Shown: piece after piece, positions 1-8,729 of the stretch
Numbering within the stretch: the stretch's first letter is position 1
Layout of the letters: each line of letters starts with the position of its first letter
Source: Pseudomonadota bacterium
GTDB taxonomy: Bacteria > Pseudomonadota > Gammaproteobacteria > Steroidobacterales > GCA-2729495
Length of the DNA stretch: 38,110 nucleotides
Direction: 5' to 3'
Assembly: GCA_963205295.1 (NCBI GenBank)
Contig: CAUJIY010000061.1
Coordinates: 1 to 38,110 of the forward strand
Program-made: the position numbers and the translations under genes
The notes under the pieces: model-generated
The model's input: only the letters and a program-made list of their open reading frames with translations
Told to the model about the DNA's origin: nothing
The model's database searches: none

Positions 1-627
1 GCCCTGGAGGAAGCGCTGCGGATCCGCGAACGCGGCCAGGCACGCGAAGTCTTCGTGGTCTGCATCGGGCCCGGCGACTGCCAGCAGCAGCTGCGCACTG
101 GTCTGGCGATGGGCGCCGACCGCGCTGTCCTGATCGAGACCAGCGCCGAGGTCGAACCACTCACTGCGGCACGCGCACTGCTGAAGATCGTCGAGCGCGA
201 ACAACCGGGGCTGGTCCTGCTCGGCAAGCAGGCCATCGACGACGACTGCAACCAGACCGGCCAGATGCTGGCCGCGCTGTGGGACCGGCCGCAGGCGACC
301 TTCGCGTCACGCCTGGAACTCGACGGGGAGCGCGCCCGCGTGACGCGCGAGGTCGATGCCGGCCTCGAGGTCATCGACATCGACCTGCCGGCCGTCGTCA
401 CCAGCGACCTGCGCCTGAACGAGCCACGCTATGTCAAGCTGCCTGACATCATGAAGGCCAAGAAGAAGCCGCTCGAAGTACTGCCGCTCGACAGCCTGGG
501 CCTCGACGCCGGGGCGCGCGTGCGCAATCTGCGTTACGACAACCCAGTGGAGCGCACCAAGGGCGTGATGGTCGCCGATGTCGACGCGCTCCTCGCCGCG
601 CTGCGCGACAAGGGCCTGATCAACTGA
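1..627 (+). CDS. etfB: Electron transfer flavoprotein beta subunit, 3' part
   Basis: Small subunit of the ETF heterodimer, which accepts electrons from acyl-CoA and related dehydrogenases and passes them to ETF:quinone oxidoreductase. The reading frame is open from base 1. The first visible residues (ALEEALRIRERG) match the helix that lies about 45 residues into family members, so only the N-terminus is missing. Visible family blocks are the GMGADRAVLIE-like strand (seen as AMGADRAVLIET), LLGKQAIDDDCNQTGQMLA, which contributes to AMP binding, and the C-terminal NPVERTKGVMV segment. It is followed after 34 bases by etfA, the usual pairing. Assignment is secure; the true start is outside the window. 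Confidence 0.95.
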   Translation, partial: ALEEALRIRERGQAREVFVVCIGPGDCQQQLRTGLAMGADRAVLIETSAEVEPLTAARALLKIVEREQPGLVLLGKQAIDDDCNQTGQMLAALWDRPQATFASRLELDGERARVTREVDAGLEVIDIDLPAVVTSDLRLNEPRYVKLPDIMKAKKKPLEVLPLDSLGLDAGARVRNLRYDNPVERTKGVMVADVDALLAALRDKGLIN

Positions 628-661
628 AGCCGCCAGCGGCACGAACACGGACGGAGACAAC

Positions 662-1606
662 ATGACCAGGGTACTCGTCATCGCCGAACACGACGGCACA
701 CGGCTCAACCAGAGCACAGCGCGCTGCGTGCGCTGCGCGCTGCAGATCGATCCGGCCGGCGCCGACGTTCTGGTGCTCGGCGCGGATTGCACGGCGGTCG
801 CTGGCGAGGCTGCCGCGCTCCAGGGCGTGGCGCGCGTACTCACCGCCACGCGGCCCGGGAACGCGGCGGCACTCGCCGCGGTGCTGGCGCCGCAGATCGC
901 TGGCGTCGCGCGGGCTTACGGCTACGTGCTCGGCCCCTCGACCACCTTCGGCAAGGACCTGATGCCGCGGGTGGCGGCCCTGCTCGGTGTCGGCCAGGTG
1001 AGCGACCTGATGGCGGTGGACGGGGCGCGGCGTTTCCGCCGCCCGGTCTACGCCGGCAACGCCGTGCTCACCGTAGAGGTGCCCGAAGGGCTGGTCGTGG
1101 TCGCGACCGTCCGTGCCGCCTCCTTCCGACCGGTCGAGACCGGTGGCAAGGCCCCGATCGAAGCAGTAGCCATTGAGGCGACCCTGCCGGCGCACACCCG
1201 TTTCGTGGAGCTGCGTGGTGGCGGCGGTGGAGCACGCCCGGACCTGCAGACTGCCCGCATCGTGGTCTCGGGCGGACGGGGTGTCGGCAGCGAAGCGAAT
1301 TTCGCCCTGCTCTACCAGCTCGCGGACCGCATCGGTGCAGGCGTCGGTGCCTCGCGCGCGGCGGTCGACGCCGGCTTCGTACCCAACGACATGCAGGTCG
1401 GACAGACCGGCAAGATCATCGCGCCGGAACTGTATCTCGCCTTCGGCATCTCGGGTGCGATCCAGCACCTCACCGGCATCAAGGATGCCGGCCTGATCGT
1501 CGCGGTGAACAAGGACCCGGAGGCCCCGATCTTCCAGGTCGCCGACATCGGCCTCGTCGGCGACCTGTTCCAGGTCATCCCGGAACTGGCGCAGAAACTC
1601 GGCTGA
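662..1606 (+). CDS. etfA: Electron transfer flavoprotein alpha subunit
   Basis: FAD-carrying large subunit of ETF, 314 residues, the normal family length. The C-terminal FAD domain is clear: GGRGVGS near residue 200, [20 protein letters not shown], then [20 protein letters not shown]. The ATG at 662 has a GGAG ribosome site about six bases upstream. It is co-transcribed with etfB. The gene ends only six bases from the convergent membrane-protein gene, so there is little room for a dedicated terminator between them. The nearby acyl-CoA-type catabolic genes suggest that this ETF serves a dehydrogenase of the same pathway, but no acyl-CoA dehydrogenase is in the window; that link is inference. 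Confidence 0.97.
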   Translation: MTRVLVIAEHDGTRLNQSTARCVRCALQIDPAGADVLVLGADCTAVAGEAAALQGVARVLTATRPGNAAALAAVLAPQIAGVARAYGYVLGPSTTFGKDLMPRVAALLGVGQVSDLMAVDGARRFRRPVYAGNAVLTVEVPEGLVVVATVRAASFRPVETGGKAPIEAVAIEATLPAHTRFVELRGGGGGARPDLQTARIVVSGGRGVGSEANFALLYQLADRIGAGVGASRAAVDAGFVPNDMQVGQTGKIIAPELYLAFGISGAIQHLTGIKDAGLIVAVNKDPEAPIFQVADIGLVGDLFQVIPELAQKLG

Positions 1607-1612
1607 GCGACT

Positions 1613-2302
1613 TCAGGCGCCGGGCTTCCACATCCCGAGGAAGGCCGAGACGGCCACGCCGGCCCAGATGGCAAACACGTAGGGACGGCAGGCCGCCATA
1701 CCGGCACGCATCCGGCGATCGCTCTCCGGTGTCGCACCCTGCGCCGCCATGGCCCGGAAGCCGTCGACGAACGGCGGGATGTTGCGGCGGATCATGAAGC
1801 CGCAGAAGATCAGAAACGCGAAGATCAGCAGCTTCGCTGCCAGCCACGGATAGGGCCGCAACGGTCCTGTCGACCAGTGCCACGCCACCGAGCCGACCAG
1901 GCCGAAGATCATGACCAGGCGGAAGTAGTAATCCCCCTTCGCCAGCATGCGGCCGAAGTCGGTACCCTCCTTCGCGTGCACCATGTGCACCACCCAGACC
2001 CAGACCGGCCCGAGGGCGACGATCGCCACCATTTCCCATGGCTTGTGCTCGTAGCCGATGATCTCGGCCAGGATGCCGCCGACCGTGAGCATGAGCGCGA
2101 GGCAGTAACGCGGCAGCATGTCGAGATTGACGAAGATCCGGAACGCCGTGAGGCGCGCCTCCCGCGTCAGTTTCTCGTTGGTGACGAAAGTGCTCGAATA
2201 GAACACGCCCGCGTCGCCACCGAGCCAGTAGACGAACAGCAGGACGTGCAGGTAGCGGGTCAGCGCGTGCCCGAAAGGCAGCGACTGGACGATATCTTCC
2301 AT
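1613..2302 (-). CDS. Six-helix integral membrane protein of unknown function
   Basis: A 229-residue protein with about six hydrophobic segments (near residues 14-35, 66-85, 89-110, 130-150, 160-180 and 205-224), joined by short loops rich in Arg and Lys. Histidines sit in or near the helices ([22 protein letters not shown]), a pattern reminiscent of CopD-like or haem-binding membrane proteins, but I do not recognise a diagnostic motif. It is the last gene of a minus-strand run and starts 21 bases after the peroxiredoxin stop, so it is probably co-expressed with it. A redox or metal-related role would fit that neighbour but is inference. Confidence 0.75.
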   Translation of the reverse strand: MEDIVQSLPFGHALTRYLHVLLFVYWLGGDAGVFYSSTFVTNEKLTREARLTAFRIFVNLDMLPRYCLALMLTVGGILAEIIGYEHKPWEMVAIVALGPVWVWVVHMVHAKEGTDFGRMLAKGDYYFRLVMIFGLVGSVAWHWSTGPLRPYPWLAAKLLIFAFLIFCGFMIRRNIPPFVDGFRAMAAQGATPESDRRMRAGMAACRPYVFAIWAGVAVSAFLGMWKPGA

Positions 2303-2323
2303 GGTGGCGCCCCGATCAGCCGC

Positions 2324-2806
2324 TCACAGCGCCTTGAGCACGCTCTCGGCAGCACTGACCTTGAATTCGCGCGGTGCCTCCACGTGCAGCTGGCGCACCA
2401 CGCCGTTCTCGACCACGATGGCGAAGCGCTGGCTGCGCTGGCCCATGCCGAAGCTGCTGGCGTCGAGTTCGAGCCCGAGCGCTTTCGTGTAGGCGCCATT
2501 GCCGTCGGCGAGCATCAGCACCTTGTCGCCGACCTGGCGGTCGCGACCCCAGGCGTCCATGACGAAGGTGTCATTCACCGCCATGCAGGCAATCGTGTCC
2601 ACGCCCTTCGCCCGGATATCCGCCGCGTGCTTCACGTAGCCGGGCAGATGATTCATCGAGCAGGTCGGCGTGAATGCTCCCGGCACCGCGAACAGCACCA
2701 CCTTCTTGCCGCGGAACAGGTCGGCGCTCGACAGGCTGCCCGGTCCATCCTTGGTCATGATGCCGAACGTACCCTCCGGCATGCGGTCACCGACCTTGAT
2801 CGCCAT
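2324..2806 (-). CDS. Peroxiredoxin, Prx5 type
   Basis: Thiol peroxidase of the cytosol that reduces hydrogen peroxide and organic hydroperoxides. At 160 residues it matches the Prx5/AhpC-TSA group. The peroxidatic cysteine is C49 in PGAFTPTCS, the hallmark of the Prx5 subfamily. A second cysteine near residue 74 (TIACMAVND) is in the position usual for the group and is not obviously resolving. The frame continues further upstream, but the start at 2806 begins MAIKVGDRMPE, as in homologues, and has a GGGAGAA ribosome site. It lies 29 bases after dctM in the same orientation. Confidence 0.95.
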   Translation of the reverse strand: MAIKVGDRMPEGTFGIMTKDGPGSLSSADLFRGKKVVLFAVPGAFTPTCSMNHLPGYVKHAADIRAKGVDTIACMAVNDTFVMDAWGRDRQVGDKVLMLADGNGAYTKALGLELDASSFGMGQRSQRFAIVVENGVVRQLHVEAPREFKVSAAESVLKAL

Positions 2807-2835
2807 GAGTCTTCTCCCTGTGGATGCGCGGGCGG

Positions 2836-4095
2836 CTATCGTACCAGAAAGAGCGAAAGACCCGGCCAGAGCGACACGATCAGGAGACCGGCCAGCAGCA
2901 CCAGCACGAATGGCACCACCGCGCGGCACACGACGCGGAATTCCTCGCTGTAGGCCGACGTGGCCACGATCAGGTTCATGCCGACCGGTGGCGTCAGGTA
3001 GCCGATCTCGAGGTTCACCACCATGATGATGCCGAAGTGCACCGGGTCGATGCCCTGGGCCACCGCGAGCGGTGCCAGCATCGGCGCGAATATCAGAATG
3101 GCCGAACCGATATCCATGAGGCAACCGACGGCGAGGAGCAGCAGGTTGACCCCGAGCAGGAAGGCGAGCGGACTCGTGACCAGCGCGTCCAGCCAGGCGA
3201 CCACGGCATCCGGGACCTGGGCATAGGTGAGGAAGATGTTGAGGCTGAGCGCAAACATCAGCACCGGGAACAGGGCCCCGAGCAGCGCCGTGGTGTCAGC
3301 CACGACTGCGCGCAGCCCGGCGAAGTCGAGCTCGCGATAGACCGCCATCTCCACCACCAGCGCATAGACCACGGCCACGGCAGCCGATTCGGTCGCCGTG
3401 AAGCGACCGCTGTAGATGCCGCCGAGGATGATCACGGGCATGAGCAGCGCCCAGCTGCCGGCCACGAGTGCGGCACGGATTTCCGCCGCATCCCACTGTC
3501 CCGCGATGCGCACGCCGTTGCGCACACCGGCATAGACGGTGAGGAGCGCGGTCAGCAGCAGACCCGGACCGACACCGGCGAGGAACAGGTCGGTGATCGA
3601 CGTGCGCGTCATGACGCCGTAGAGGATCAGCGGGATGCTCGGTGGGATGATCACGCCGAGCGTGCCGGCGCTGCACAGTGCGCCGAGCGCGAACTCGCGC
3701 GGATGGCCCGCGGCGAGCAGCGCCGGGTACATCACCGCGCCGATCGCCAGCATGGTCACCGTACCCGAGCCCGAGACCGCGGCGAACAGGGCGCAGGCCA
3801 GCACGGTTGCCATGGCGAGTCCGCCGGGCACCGGCCCGGCCAGCGCACGCAGCAGGCGGATGAGCCGCGCCGCCATGACCCCGCGCGCCATGAGGTTGCC
3901 GGCCAGCATGAACAGCGGGATCGCGAGCAGCACGTCCTTGTTGGCGGCATCCCAGACGTCGACCGCGATGTCGGTGAGCCGTCCGTCCCCGAACACCAGG
4001 TGCGCGTAGCCGGCGACTGCGCCGAGCACTACCAGCAGGGGCTGGCGCAGGCACAACAGCAGTCCCACCAGCAGGGCCAGCCCGAGCCACGCCAT
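2836..4095 (-). CDS. dctM: TRAP transporter large permease (DctM family)
   Basis: The large membrane subunit of a tripartite ATP-independent periplasmic transporter, which uses the sodium gradient to import organic acids. It has 419 residues and is almost entirely hydrophobic, with the family blocks AIPLFMLAGNLMARG, SGSGTVTMLAIGAVMYPALL, GTLGVIIPPSIPLILYGV and the C-terminal GYLTPPVGMNL. The start overlaps the dctQ stop by one base (TGATG), so the two are translationally coupled. No periplasmic binding protein gene (DctP) is nearby, which is unusual because the three are normally adjacent. Substrate unknown. Confidence 0.95.
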   Translation of the reverse strand: MAWLGLALLVGLLLCLRQPLLVVLGAVAGYAHLVFGDGRLTDIAVDVWDAANKDVLLAIPLFMLAGNLMARGVMAARLIRLLRALAGPVPGGLAMATVLACALFAAVSGSGTVTMLAIGAVMYPALLAAGHPREFALGALCSAGTLGVIIPPSIPLILYGVMTRTSITDLFLAGVGPGLLLTALLTVYAGVRNGVRIAGQWDAAEIRAALVAGSWALLMPVIILGGIYSGRFTATESAAVAVVYALVVEMAVYRELDFAGLRAVVADTTALLGALFPVLMFALSLNIFLTYAQVPDAVVAWLDALVTSPLAFLLGVNLLLLAVGCLMDIGSAILIFAPMLAPLAVAQGIDPVHFGIIMVVNLEIGYLTPPVGMNLIVATSAYSEEFRVVCRAVVPFVLVLLAGLLIVSLWPGLSLFLVR

Positions 4096-4634
4096 CAGGA
4101 TTCACCCGGGGCGACAGCGGCCACCGCTGGCCGCCGCACTGCGGGCCGCAGCTGCGGCCAGCAGGCGAGCAGCGCGTGCCTTGTCCCGGCGGACAGAAAG
4201 GCGAGTGGAATGACCGCCTGGAACGGCCACACCGGCCACGACGGCAGGCTGCTGCGCTCGTGCAGCGCGCGGGTTTCGGCCACGGCGACGGCGGCGACCA
4301 GCGCGAAGCCGACGCAGAACGCAGCCATCAGCGCCTCCTGCAGCCGTACCAGCCACGGCTCCCAGGCGGCGGGCAGCCAGTCGTCGGCGAAGCGCGGCCG
4401 GAAATGGGCGCCACTCGCCGAGGCCACCCCAAGCCCCAGCATCGTGACCACCAGGTTGGCGTACACGCCGAGCTGTCGCGCCCACAGCAGCCCCGCCCCG
4501 CTCAGCTCACGGCTGAGCACATCGGCGAACAGCACCGCCACGAGGATCATGAAGGCTGCAAAGGTTGCCTGCCGCTCGGCCCATCCGGCCATGCGCAGCA
4601 CGCGCGCAGCGCGCGAGCCGGTACCGGTCGTCAC
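4095..4634 (-). CDS. dctQ: TRAP transporter small permease (DctQ family)
   Basis: The small, four-helix partner of DctM, 179 residues from a GTG start at 4634. Membrane segments lie near residues 20-40, 55-75, 95-120 and 135-155. The region around LLWARQLGVYANLVVTMLG matches the DctQ pattern of an aromatic or charged motif before the second helix. The GTG overlaps the stop of the upstream MFS gene as GTGA, which decides the start, although the frame stays open far upstream. Sequence conservation in this family is low, so the adjacency to dctM is the main support. Confidence 0.85.
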   Translation of the reverse strand: MTTGTGSRAARVLRMAGWAERQATFAAFMILVAVLFADVLSRELSGAGLLWARQLGVYANLVVTMLGLGVASASGAHFRPRFADDWLPAAWEPWLVRLQEALMAAFCVGFALVAAVAVAETRALHERSSLPSWPVWPFQAVIPLAFLSAGTRHALLACWPQLRPAVRRPAVAAVAPGES

Positions 4635-5911
4635 GGCGCGCGACGCGCCAGCGGTTCGATGCGTGGCACGAACCAGCTCACGAAGACCGCCGACAGCAGC
4701 TGGGTCATCACGACGGCGGCAAACACGGGGACGTACGAATAGTGTTCGGTTACCCAGCCGACCACGGCCACGAACGCCATGCCGCCGAAGCTGCCGACCG
4801 CGCCGAACAGGCCCCAGACGGAGCCGACCTCGCGCGCGGGAAACAGGTCCACCGGCAGCGCGAACAGGTTCGATGCCTTGAACTGGATCGCGAACATCGC
4901 CAGCGCCACCAGCGCGATGGCGGTGCCGGCCGAATCGACGCTGACGGCCGGCAAGGTCAGCGGAATCAGCAGTGCGCCGGCCCAGATGCCGAGCTTGCGG
5001 GCGCGATCCACGCTGCTGCCGCGCGCGATCAGCTGCTGGCTCACCCAGCCGCCGGCGAGACTGCCGAGGTCGGCAGCGAGAAACGGCACCCAGGCGAAGG
5101 CGGCAATCTGGCGAATATCGAACCCGCGTGTCTGGTAGAGCCAGGTCGGCAACCAGGCGACGAAGAAGAAGAAGCCGCCGTCGTTCACGAAGCGCGCCAG
5201 GAGCAGGCCCCGGACTTCGCGGTAACGCAGATAGCCGGCGAGCTGCCGCCAGCTGCTCCGGCCGGCAGCCGGTTCGCCGGACTCGCGACCGGCGATGATG
5301 AGCTCGCGTTCCGCAGCGGAGATCCCCGCATGGCGCTCCGGCAATTCGTACCACTTCCGCCACAGCAGCCACCACAGCAGGCCGATCGCCCCCGGCACCA
5401 GGAATGCGGCCTGCCAGCCACAGGCGGCCGCCAGCCCGCCGAGCAGCGGCGGAGCCAGCACGGCACCGAGGCCGGGCCCGACGGTGACGATGCCGATGGC
5501 GAGCGAACGGTCGGCCCGCGGAAACCACTCGGCCACCGCCTTCAGCGCCGCCGGGAAATTCACCGACTCGGTCACGCCGAGCAGGCTGCGCAGGACCAGC
5601 AGGCTGGCGAAACCTCGACCCGCCGCATGCAGCATGCCGGCGAGGCTCCAGGCTACCACCGCGATACTGAAGGCGCGGCGGGTGCCGACGCGGTCGATGA
5701 ACGGACCGACAAGGAGCTGACCGGCGGCATAGGTCAGCAGGAAGGCCGAGTTGACCAGCCCGAACTGGGTGTTGCTGAGACCGAACTCGTCGATCAGGAG
5801 CGGCCCGGTGACGGCGAGCGCCTGCCGGTCCAGATAATTGATGGTGGTAACCACGCACAGCAGGATGGCGATGCGCCAGCGGATGGCGGACCAGGCAGGA
5901 GGAGGCGGCAT
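4631..5911 (-). CDS. Major facilitator superfamily organic-anion carrier (ACS/hexuronate-like)
   Basis: Inner-membrane symporter of the anion:cation symporter branch of the MFS. The N-terminal helix ends in TTINYLDRQAL, the signature of that branch. GPFIDRVGTRRAF is the loop 2-3 motif, and GVTESVNFPAALKAVAEWFPRADRSLAIG is the helix 4-5 motif. About twelve membrane segments fit in 426 residues. I chose the ATG at 5911 (MPPPPAWSAIRW) because family N-termini are short; an upstream ATG at 5986 would add 25 residues that look unstructured. It is the first gene of the run leading into dctQM. Likely substrates are monocarboxylates or sugar acids; the exact one cannot be read. Confidence 0.9.
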   Translation of the reverse strand: MPPPPAWSAIRWRIAILLCVVTTINYLDRQALAVTGPLLIDEFGLSNTQFGLVNSAFLLTYAAGQLLVGPFIDRVGTRRAFSIAVVAWSLAGMLHAAGRGFASLLVLRSLLGVTESVNFPAALKAVAEWFPRADRSLAIGIVTVGPGLGAVLAPPLLGGLAAACGWQAAFLVPGAIGLLWWLLWRKWYELPERHAGISAAERELIIAGRESGEPAAGRSSWRQLAGYLRYREVRGLLLARFVNDGGFFFFVAWLPTWLYQTRGFDIRQIAAFAWVPFLAADLGSLAGGWVSQQLIARGSSVDRARKLGIWAGALLIPLTLPAVSVDSAGTAIALVALAMFAIQFKASNLFALPVDLFPAREVGSVWGLFGAVGSFGGMAFVAVVGWVTEHYSYVPVFAAVVMTQLLSAVFVSWFVPRIEPLARRAP

Positions 5912-6126
5912 GGGTCTGCGCAATGGCAGGCTCGGCGGTGCGGTGAGGCGCGTATGACACCACAGCCGCGCCACGGGCACCACCATCGCGCCCCCGTTGC
6001 CGGAGCGGGCTCCGCGGCGATCTGTCCGGCACGCGCACCGCTGCCGTGGTTGCCTTGATAGGGCCGCGGGCGCCGCTTATGCTGGCGCGCCTGAACGCCA
6101 GCCCCGGCGTCGTCCGAGGATCCGCC

Positions 6127-7635
6127 ATGAGCGCCGCCTCCACAGCCCACACCCCATCACCTGCTGCCCGCGAGTTCCTGGCGCGCCGTCACCGCCTGTT
6201 TATCGATGGCCGGTGGGTCGCGGCCGCCGATGGTGGCGAGATCGTGGTGCACGACCCGGCCACCGAGGGGGAGATCGCCCGCGTGGCCTGCGCCACCGAA
6301 AGCGACGTGGACCAGGCCGTGGCGGCAGCGCGACGTGCCCTGACCGGCGAGTGGTCGCGACTGAATTCCCACCAGCGCTCGCGCCTGATCTGGCGCCTGG
6401 CGGACGAACTGGAGGCGAACCTCGAACTCGCCACCGAACTGGAGGTCCTCGACAACGGCATGCCGCGCATGGTGGCGCAATACTCGATCGCCAGGTTCGG
6501 TTGCGACTTCCTGCGCTACTACGCCGGCTGGTGCACCAAGATCCTCGGTGAAACGATTCCGGTCGCGCCCCAGGACGTGCCGAACGGCGAGTCGCTCACC
6601 TACACGCGGCGCGAGCCGATCGGCGTGGTCGGCGCGATCATTCCCTGGAACTCCCCGCTGGTGATGGCGACGCTGAAACTCGCACCGGCGCTTGCCGCCG
6701 GCTGCACGGTGGTCCTGAAACCGGCCGAACTCACCCCGCTCACGGCCCTGCTGCTCGGCGACCTGGTGCGCAAGGTCGGCATACCCGATGGCGTGGTCAA
6801 CATCGTTCCCGGTCACGGCCATGTCGCCGGCGCGGCATTGGCCGCCCATGACGGCGTCGACAAGATTGCCTTCACTGGTTCGACAGAGGTCGGCAGGAAA
6901 ATCCTGCTGGCGGCTGCCGGCAATCTCAAGCGCGTCACGCTCGAACTCGGCGGCAAATCACCGATGGTCGTGTTCCCGGACGCGGATCTCGAGCGCGTCA
7001 TCCCGGGGGCAACCCGTGGCGCGTTCTTCCTGCAGGGCCAGAACTGCATGGCCAGCACGCGCCTGTTCGTGCACGACGACGTCTTCGACCGCGTGGTCGA
7101 GGGCGTGAGCGCCATGGCACAGGCCTTTCGCCTGGGTCCAGGGATGGCGCCCGATTCCGAACTCGGGCCCCTGATCTCGGCCGACCAGCGCGAGCGCGTG
7201 CTCGGCTACGTCGAGGCCGGTCGCCAGTCAGGTGCCGAGCTGGTGTGCGGAGGCGAAGCGCCGCCCGGCAAGGGCTACTTCATGCGCCCGACGGTGTTCG
7301 GCCACACCAACATGGGCATGAAGATCGCCCGCGAGGAAATCTTCGGACCGGTGCTGTGCGTGCAATCCTTCAGCGACAGCGACCTTAAAGCAGTCGCCGA
7401 CGAGGCCAACAGCACCATCTACGGCCTGTCCGCCAGTGTCTGGACCCGCGACATCTCCACCGCGCATCGCATGGTCAACCTGATCGACTCCGGACAGGTG
7501 AGCATCAACTGCCACGCGGCAGTCGATCCCGCGATCCCCTTCGGCGGCAACCGCCAGTCCGGCTGGGGCCGGGAATTCGGACGCGAGGGGCTCGATCCCT
7601 ATCTGAAGACCAAGGCCACCACGGTGAAGTTCTAG
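6127..7635 (+). CDS. NAD(P)-dependent aldehyde dehydrogenase
   Basis: Oxidises an aldehyde to the carboxylic acid. It has 502 residues, usual for the superfamily. The cofactor segment includes IIPWNSPLVMATLKLAPALAAG and FTGSTEVGRKI. The general base is E273 in ELGGKSP and the catalytic nucleophile is C307 in QGQNCMAS. The C-terminal block EEIFGPVLCVQSF is present. The ATG at 6127 was chosen because it has a CGAGGA ribosome site and gives the usual N-terminus; the frame is open to 6046. It diverges from the MFS gene and precedes the IclR regulator by 157 bases. The substrate is unknown; the context suggests a catabolic intermediate. Confidence 0.95.
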   Translation: MSAASTAHTPSPAAREFLARRHRLFIDGRWVAAADGGEIVVHDPATEGEIARVACATESDVDQAVAAARRALTGEWSRLNSHQRSRLIWRLADELEANLELATELEVLDNGMPRMVAQYSIARFGCDFLRYYAGWCTKILGETIPVAPQDVPNGESLTYTRREPIGVVGAIIPWNSPLVMATLKLAPALAAGCTVVLKPAELTPLTALLLGDLVRKVGIPDGVVNIVPGHGHVAGAALAAHDGVDKIAFTGSTEVGRKILLAAAGNLKRVTLELGGKSPMVVFPDADLERVIPGATRGAFFLQGQNCMASTRLFVHDDVFDRVVEGVSAMAQAFRLGPGMAPDSELGPLISADQRERVLGYVEAGRQSGAELVCGGEAPPGKGYFMRPTVFGHTNMGMKIAREEIFGPVLCVQSFSDSDLKAVADEANSTIYGLSASVWTRDISTAHRMVNLIDSGQVSINCHAAVDPAIPFGGNRQSGWGREFGREGLDPYLKTKATTVKF

Positions 7636-7792
7636 CTTGTGCCGATAATGGAATTTAATTAATAAACAGTCAGATATAACTGATATCTAAAATAATTATC
7701 ATATGACGGATTGCCTGCCCGAACCACTTAACAAATCATTTCCGCTGCAGTAACATTATCCGCCTGCTGGTCACATCCAATGCCGGGGATCT
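7636..7792 (+). promoter_or_regulatory. AT-rich spacer with operator-like dyads before the IclR gene
   Basis: The first half of this spacer, about 7645-7705, is very AT-rich in a window that is otherwise strongly GC-rich. It contains a perfect dyad AGATAT-AACTG-ATATCT (7672-7688), and an overlapping pair TGATA (7681-7685) with TATCA (7697-7701). IclR-family regulators bind short palindromes next to their own genes, so this is a reasonable autoregulatory site. Function is inferred from position and symmetry only. A GGGGAT ribosome site sits just before the ATG at 7793. Confidence 0.5.
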
Positions 7793-8626
7793 ATGACATC
7801 GACACGCCCGATACGTGCACTCCAGCGAGGCCTGGAAGTCCTGCACATCCTCAATCTTCACCATGGCGCTACCGTCTCGGAAGTTGCGACAGCGATCGGC
7901 CTGCCGCGCACCACGACCTATCGTATTCTCGAAACGCTCTGCGTGGCCGGCTACGCCTACCGCGCTGCGAGTGACGAGCGTTACCGCCTCACCATCCTCG
8001 TGCGCGGCCTGAGCGACGGCTTCGACGACGAAGCCTGGGTCACCCAGATCGCCCGCCCCTACATCCACGACCTGTGCAGCCAGCTGGTCTGGCCGATCGC
8101 GGTCGCCACGCTCTCGGGCACTTCCATGCTGATCCGCCAGACCACTGATCACCGCAGCCCGCTCGCCATCGAAAAATGTGCTCCGGGCTTTCGCGTACCG
8201 ATCCTCGGTTCGGCCGCAGGGCTGGTCTACCTGGCCTTCAGTCCGGAAGAACAGCTCGAGACCATGCTCGACCTGCTGGCAAAATCACGCAAGGAAGAGG
8301 ACCGGCCGACACGCGATCGCGCACGGGTTCACGAGCAGCTTGCCGGGATCCGCGCGCACGGCTATGCCACCTACCGGCGCGCACGGCGGGTATCGGATGA
8401 AATCAGCATGGCCGTGCCGGTGATCGTCGGCGGGCGCCCGCTGGCCGCTCTCGCCATCCGCTTTGCCAGCACGGCAGTGCCGGAGGCCGATGCGCTGAAG
8501 CGCTTCCTGCCGCGGCTGCGTGCCACGGCACAACAGATCGGCACCGAGTTTGCCTCGCAGACCGGTCAGGATACCTGCCCGGCTGTCGACAGGCCGGCGC
8601 TGGCCCTGGTGGTGGGCGCATCCTGA
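7793..8626 (+). CDS. IclR-family transcriptional regulator
   Basis: A 277-residue regulator with an N-terminal winged helix (ATVSEVATAIGLPRTTTYRILETL, about residues 25-50) and a C-terminal effector domain (about 85-250). The effector domain contains the family's GSAAGLVYLAF and the DEISMAVPV strand. Members closest in pattern, such as MhpR, control aromatic or organic-acid catabolism. It lies between an aldehyde dehydrogenase gene and the converging hyuB, so the likely targets are these catabolic genes and itself. Whether it activates or represses cannot be told from the sequence. Confidence 0.93.
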   Translation: MTSTRPIRALQRGLEVLHILNLHHGATVSEVATAIGLPRTTTYRILETLCVAGYAYRAASDERYRLTILVRGLSDGFDDEAWVTQIARPYIHDLCSQLVWPIAVATLSGTSMLIRQTTDHRSPLAIEKCAPGFRVPILGSAAGLVYLAFSPEEQLETMLDLLAKSRKEEDRPTRDRARVHEQLAGIRAHGYATYRRARRVSDEISMAVPVIVGGRPLAALAIRFASTAVPEADALKRFLPRLRATAQQIGTEFASQTGQDTCPAVDRPALALVVGAS

Positions 8627-8639
8627 AACGCCATCCGAT

Positions 8640-8659
8640 CGCGGCTGAAGCCGCGTTTT
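8640..8659 (+). terminator. Intrinsic terminator after the IclR gene
   Basis: Perfect stem CGCGGC-TGAA-GCCGCG followed by TTTT, starting 14 bases after the IclR stop. The stable tetraloop and T-run fit a Rho-independent terminator for plus-strand transcription, although the T-run is short. Confidence 0.65.
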
Positions 8660-8678
8660 CCGTGCTCTCCGAAAAGGC

Positions 8679-8701
8679 AACCGGGCCACAGCGGCCCGGT
8701 T
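8679..8701 (-). terminator. Hairpin serving hyuB transcription end
   Basis: A nine-base perfect stem AACCGGGCC / GGCCCGGTT with a five-base loop. It lies 29 bases beyond the hyuB stop in the minus-strand direction. On that strand the stem is followed by GCC and then TTTT, so it resembles a terminator for the hyu operon, converging on the IclR terminator. Confidence 0.5.
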
Positions 8702-8729
8702 ACCGGCCCGATCGGCGCTGGCGCCGCGA

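Noticed and set aside
2824-4881. A 685-codon plus-strand frame opposite dctM and dctQ
   Set aside because: Its composition is dominated by His, Arg, Gln and Glu, and it lies exactly antisense to clear membrane-protein genes, so it is a shadow.
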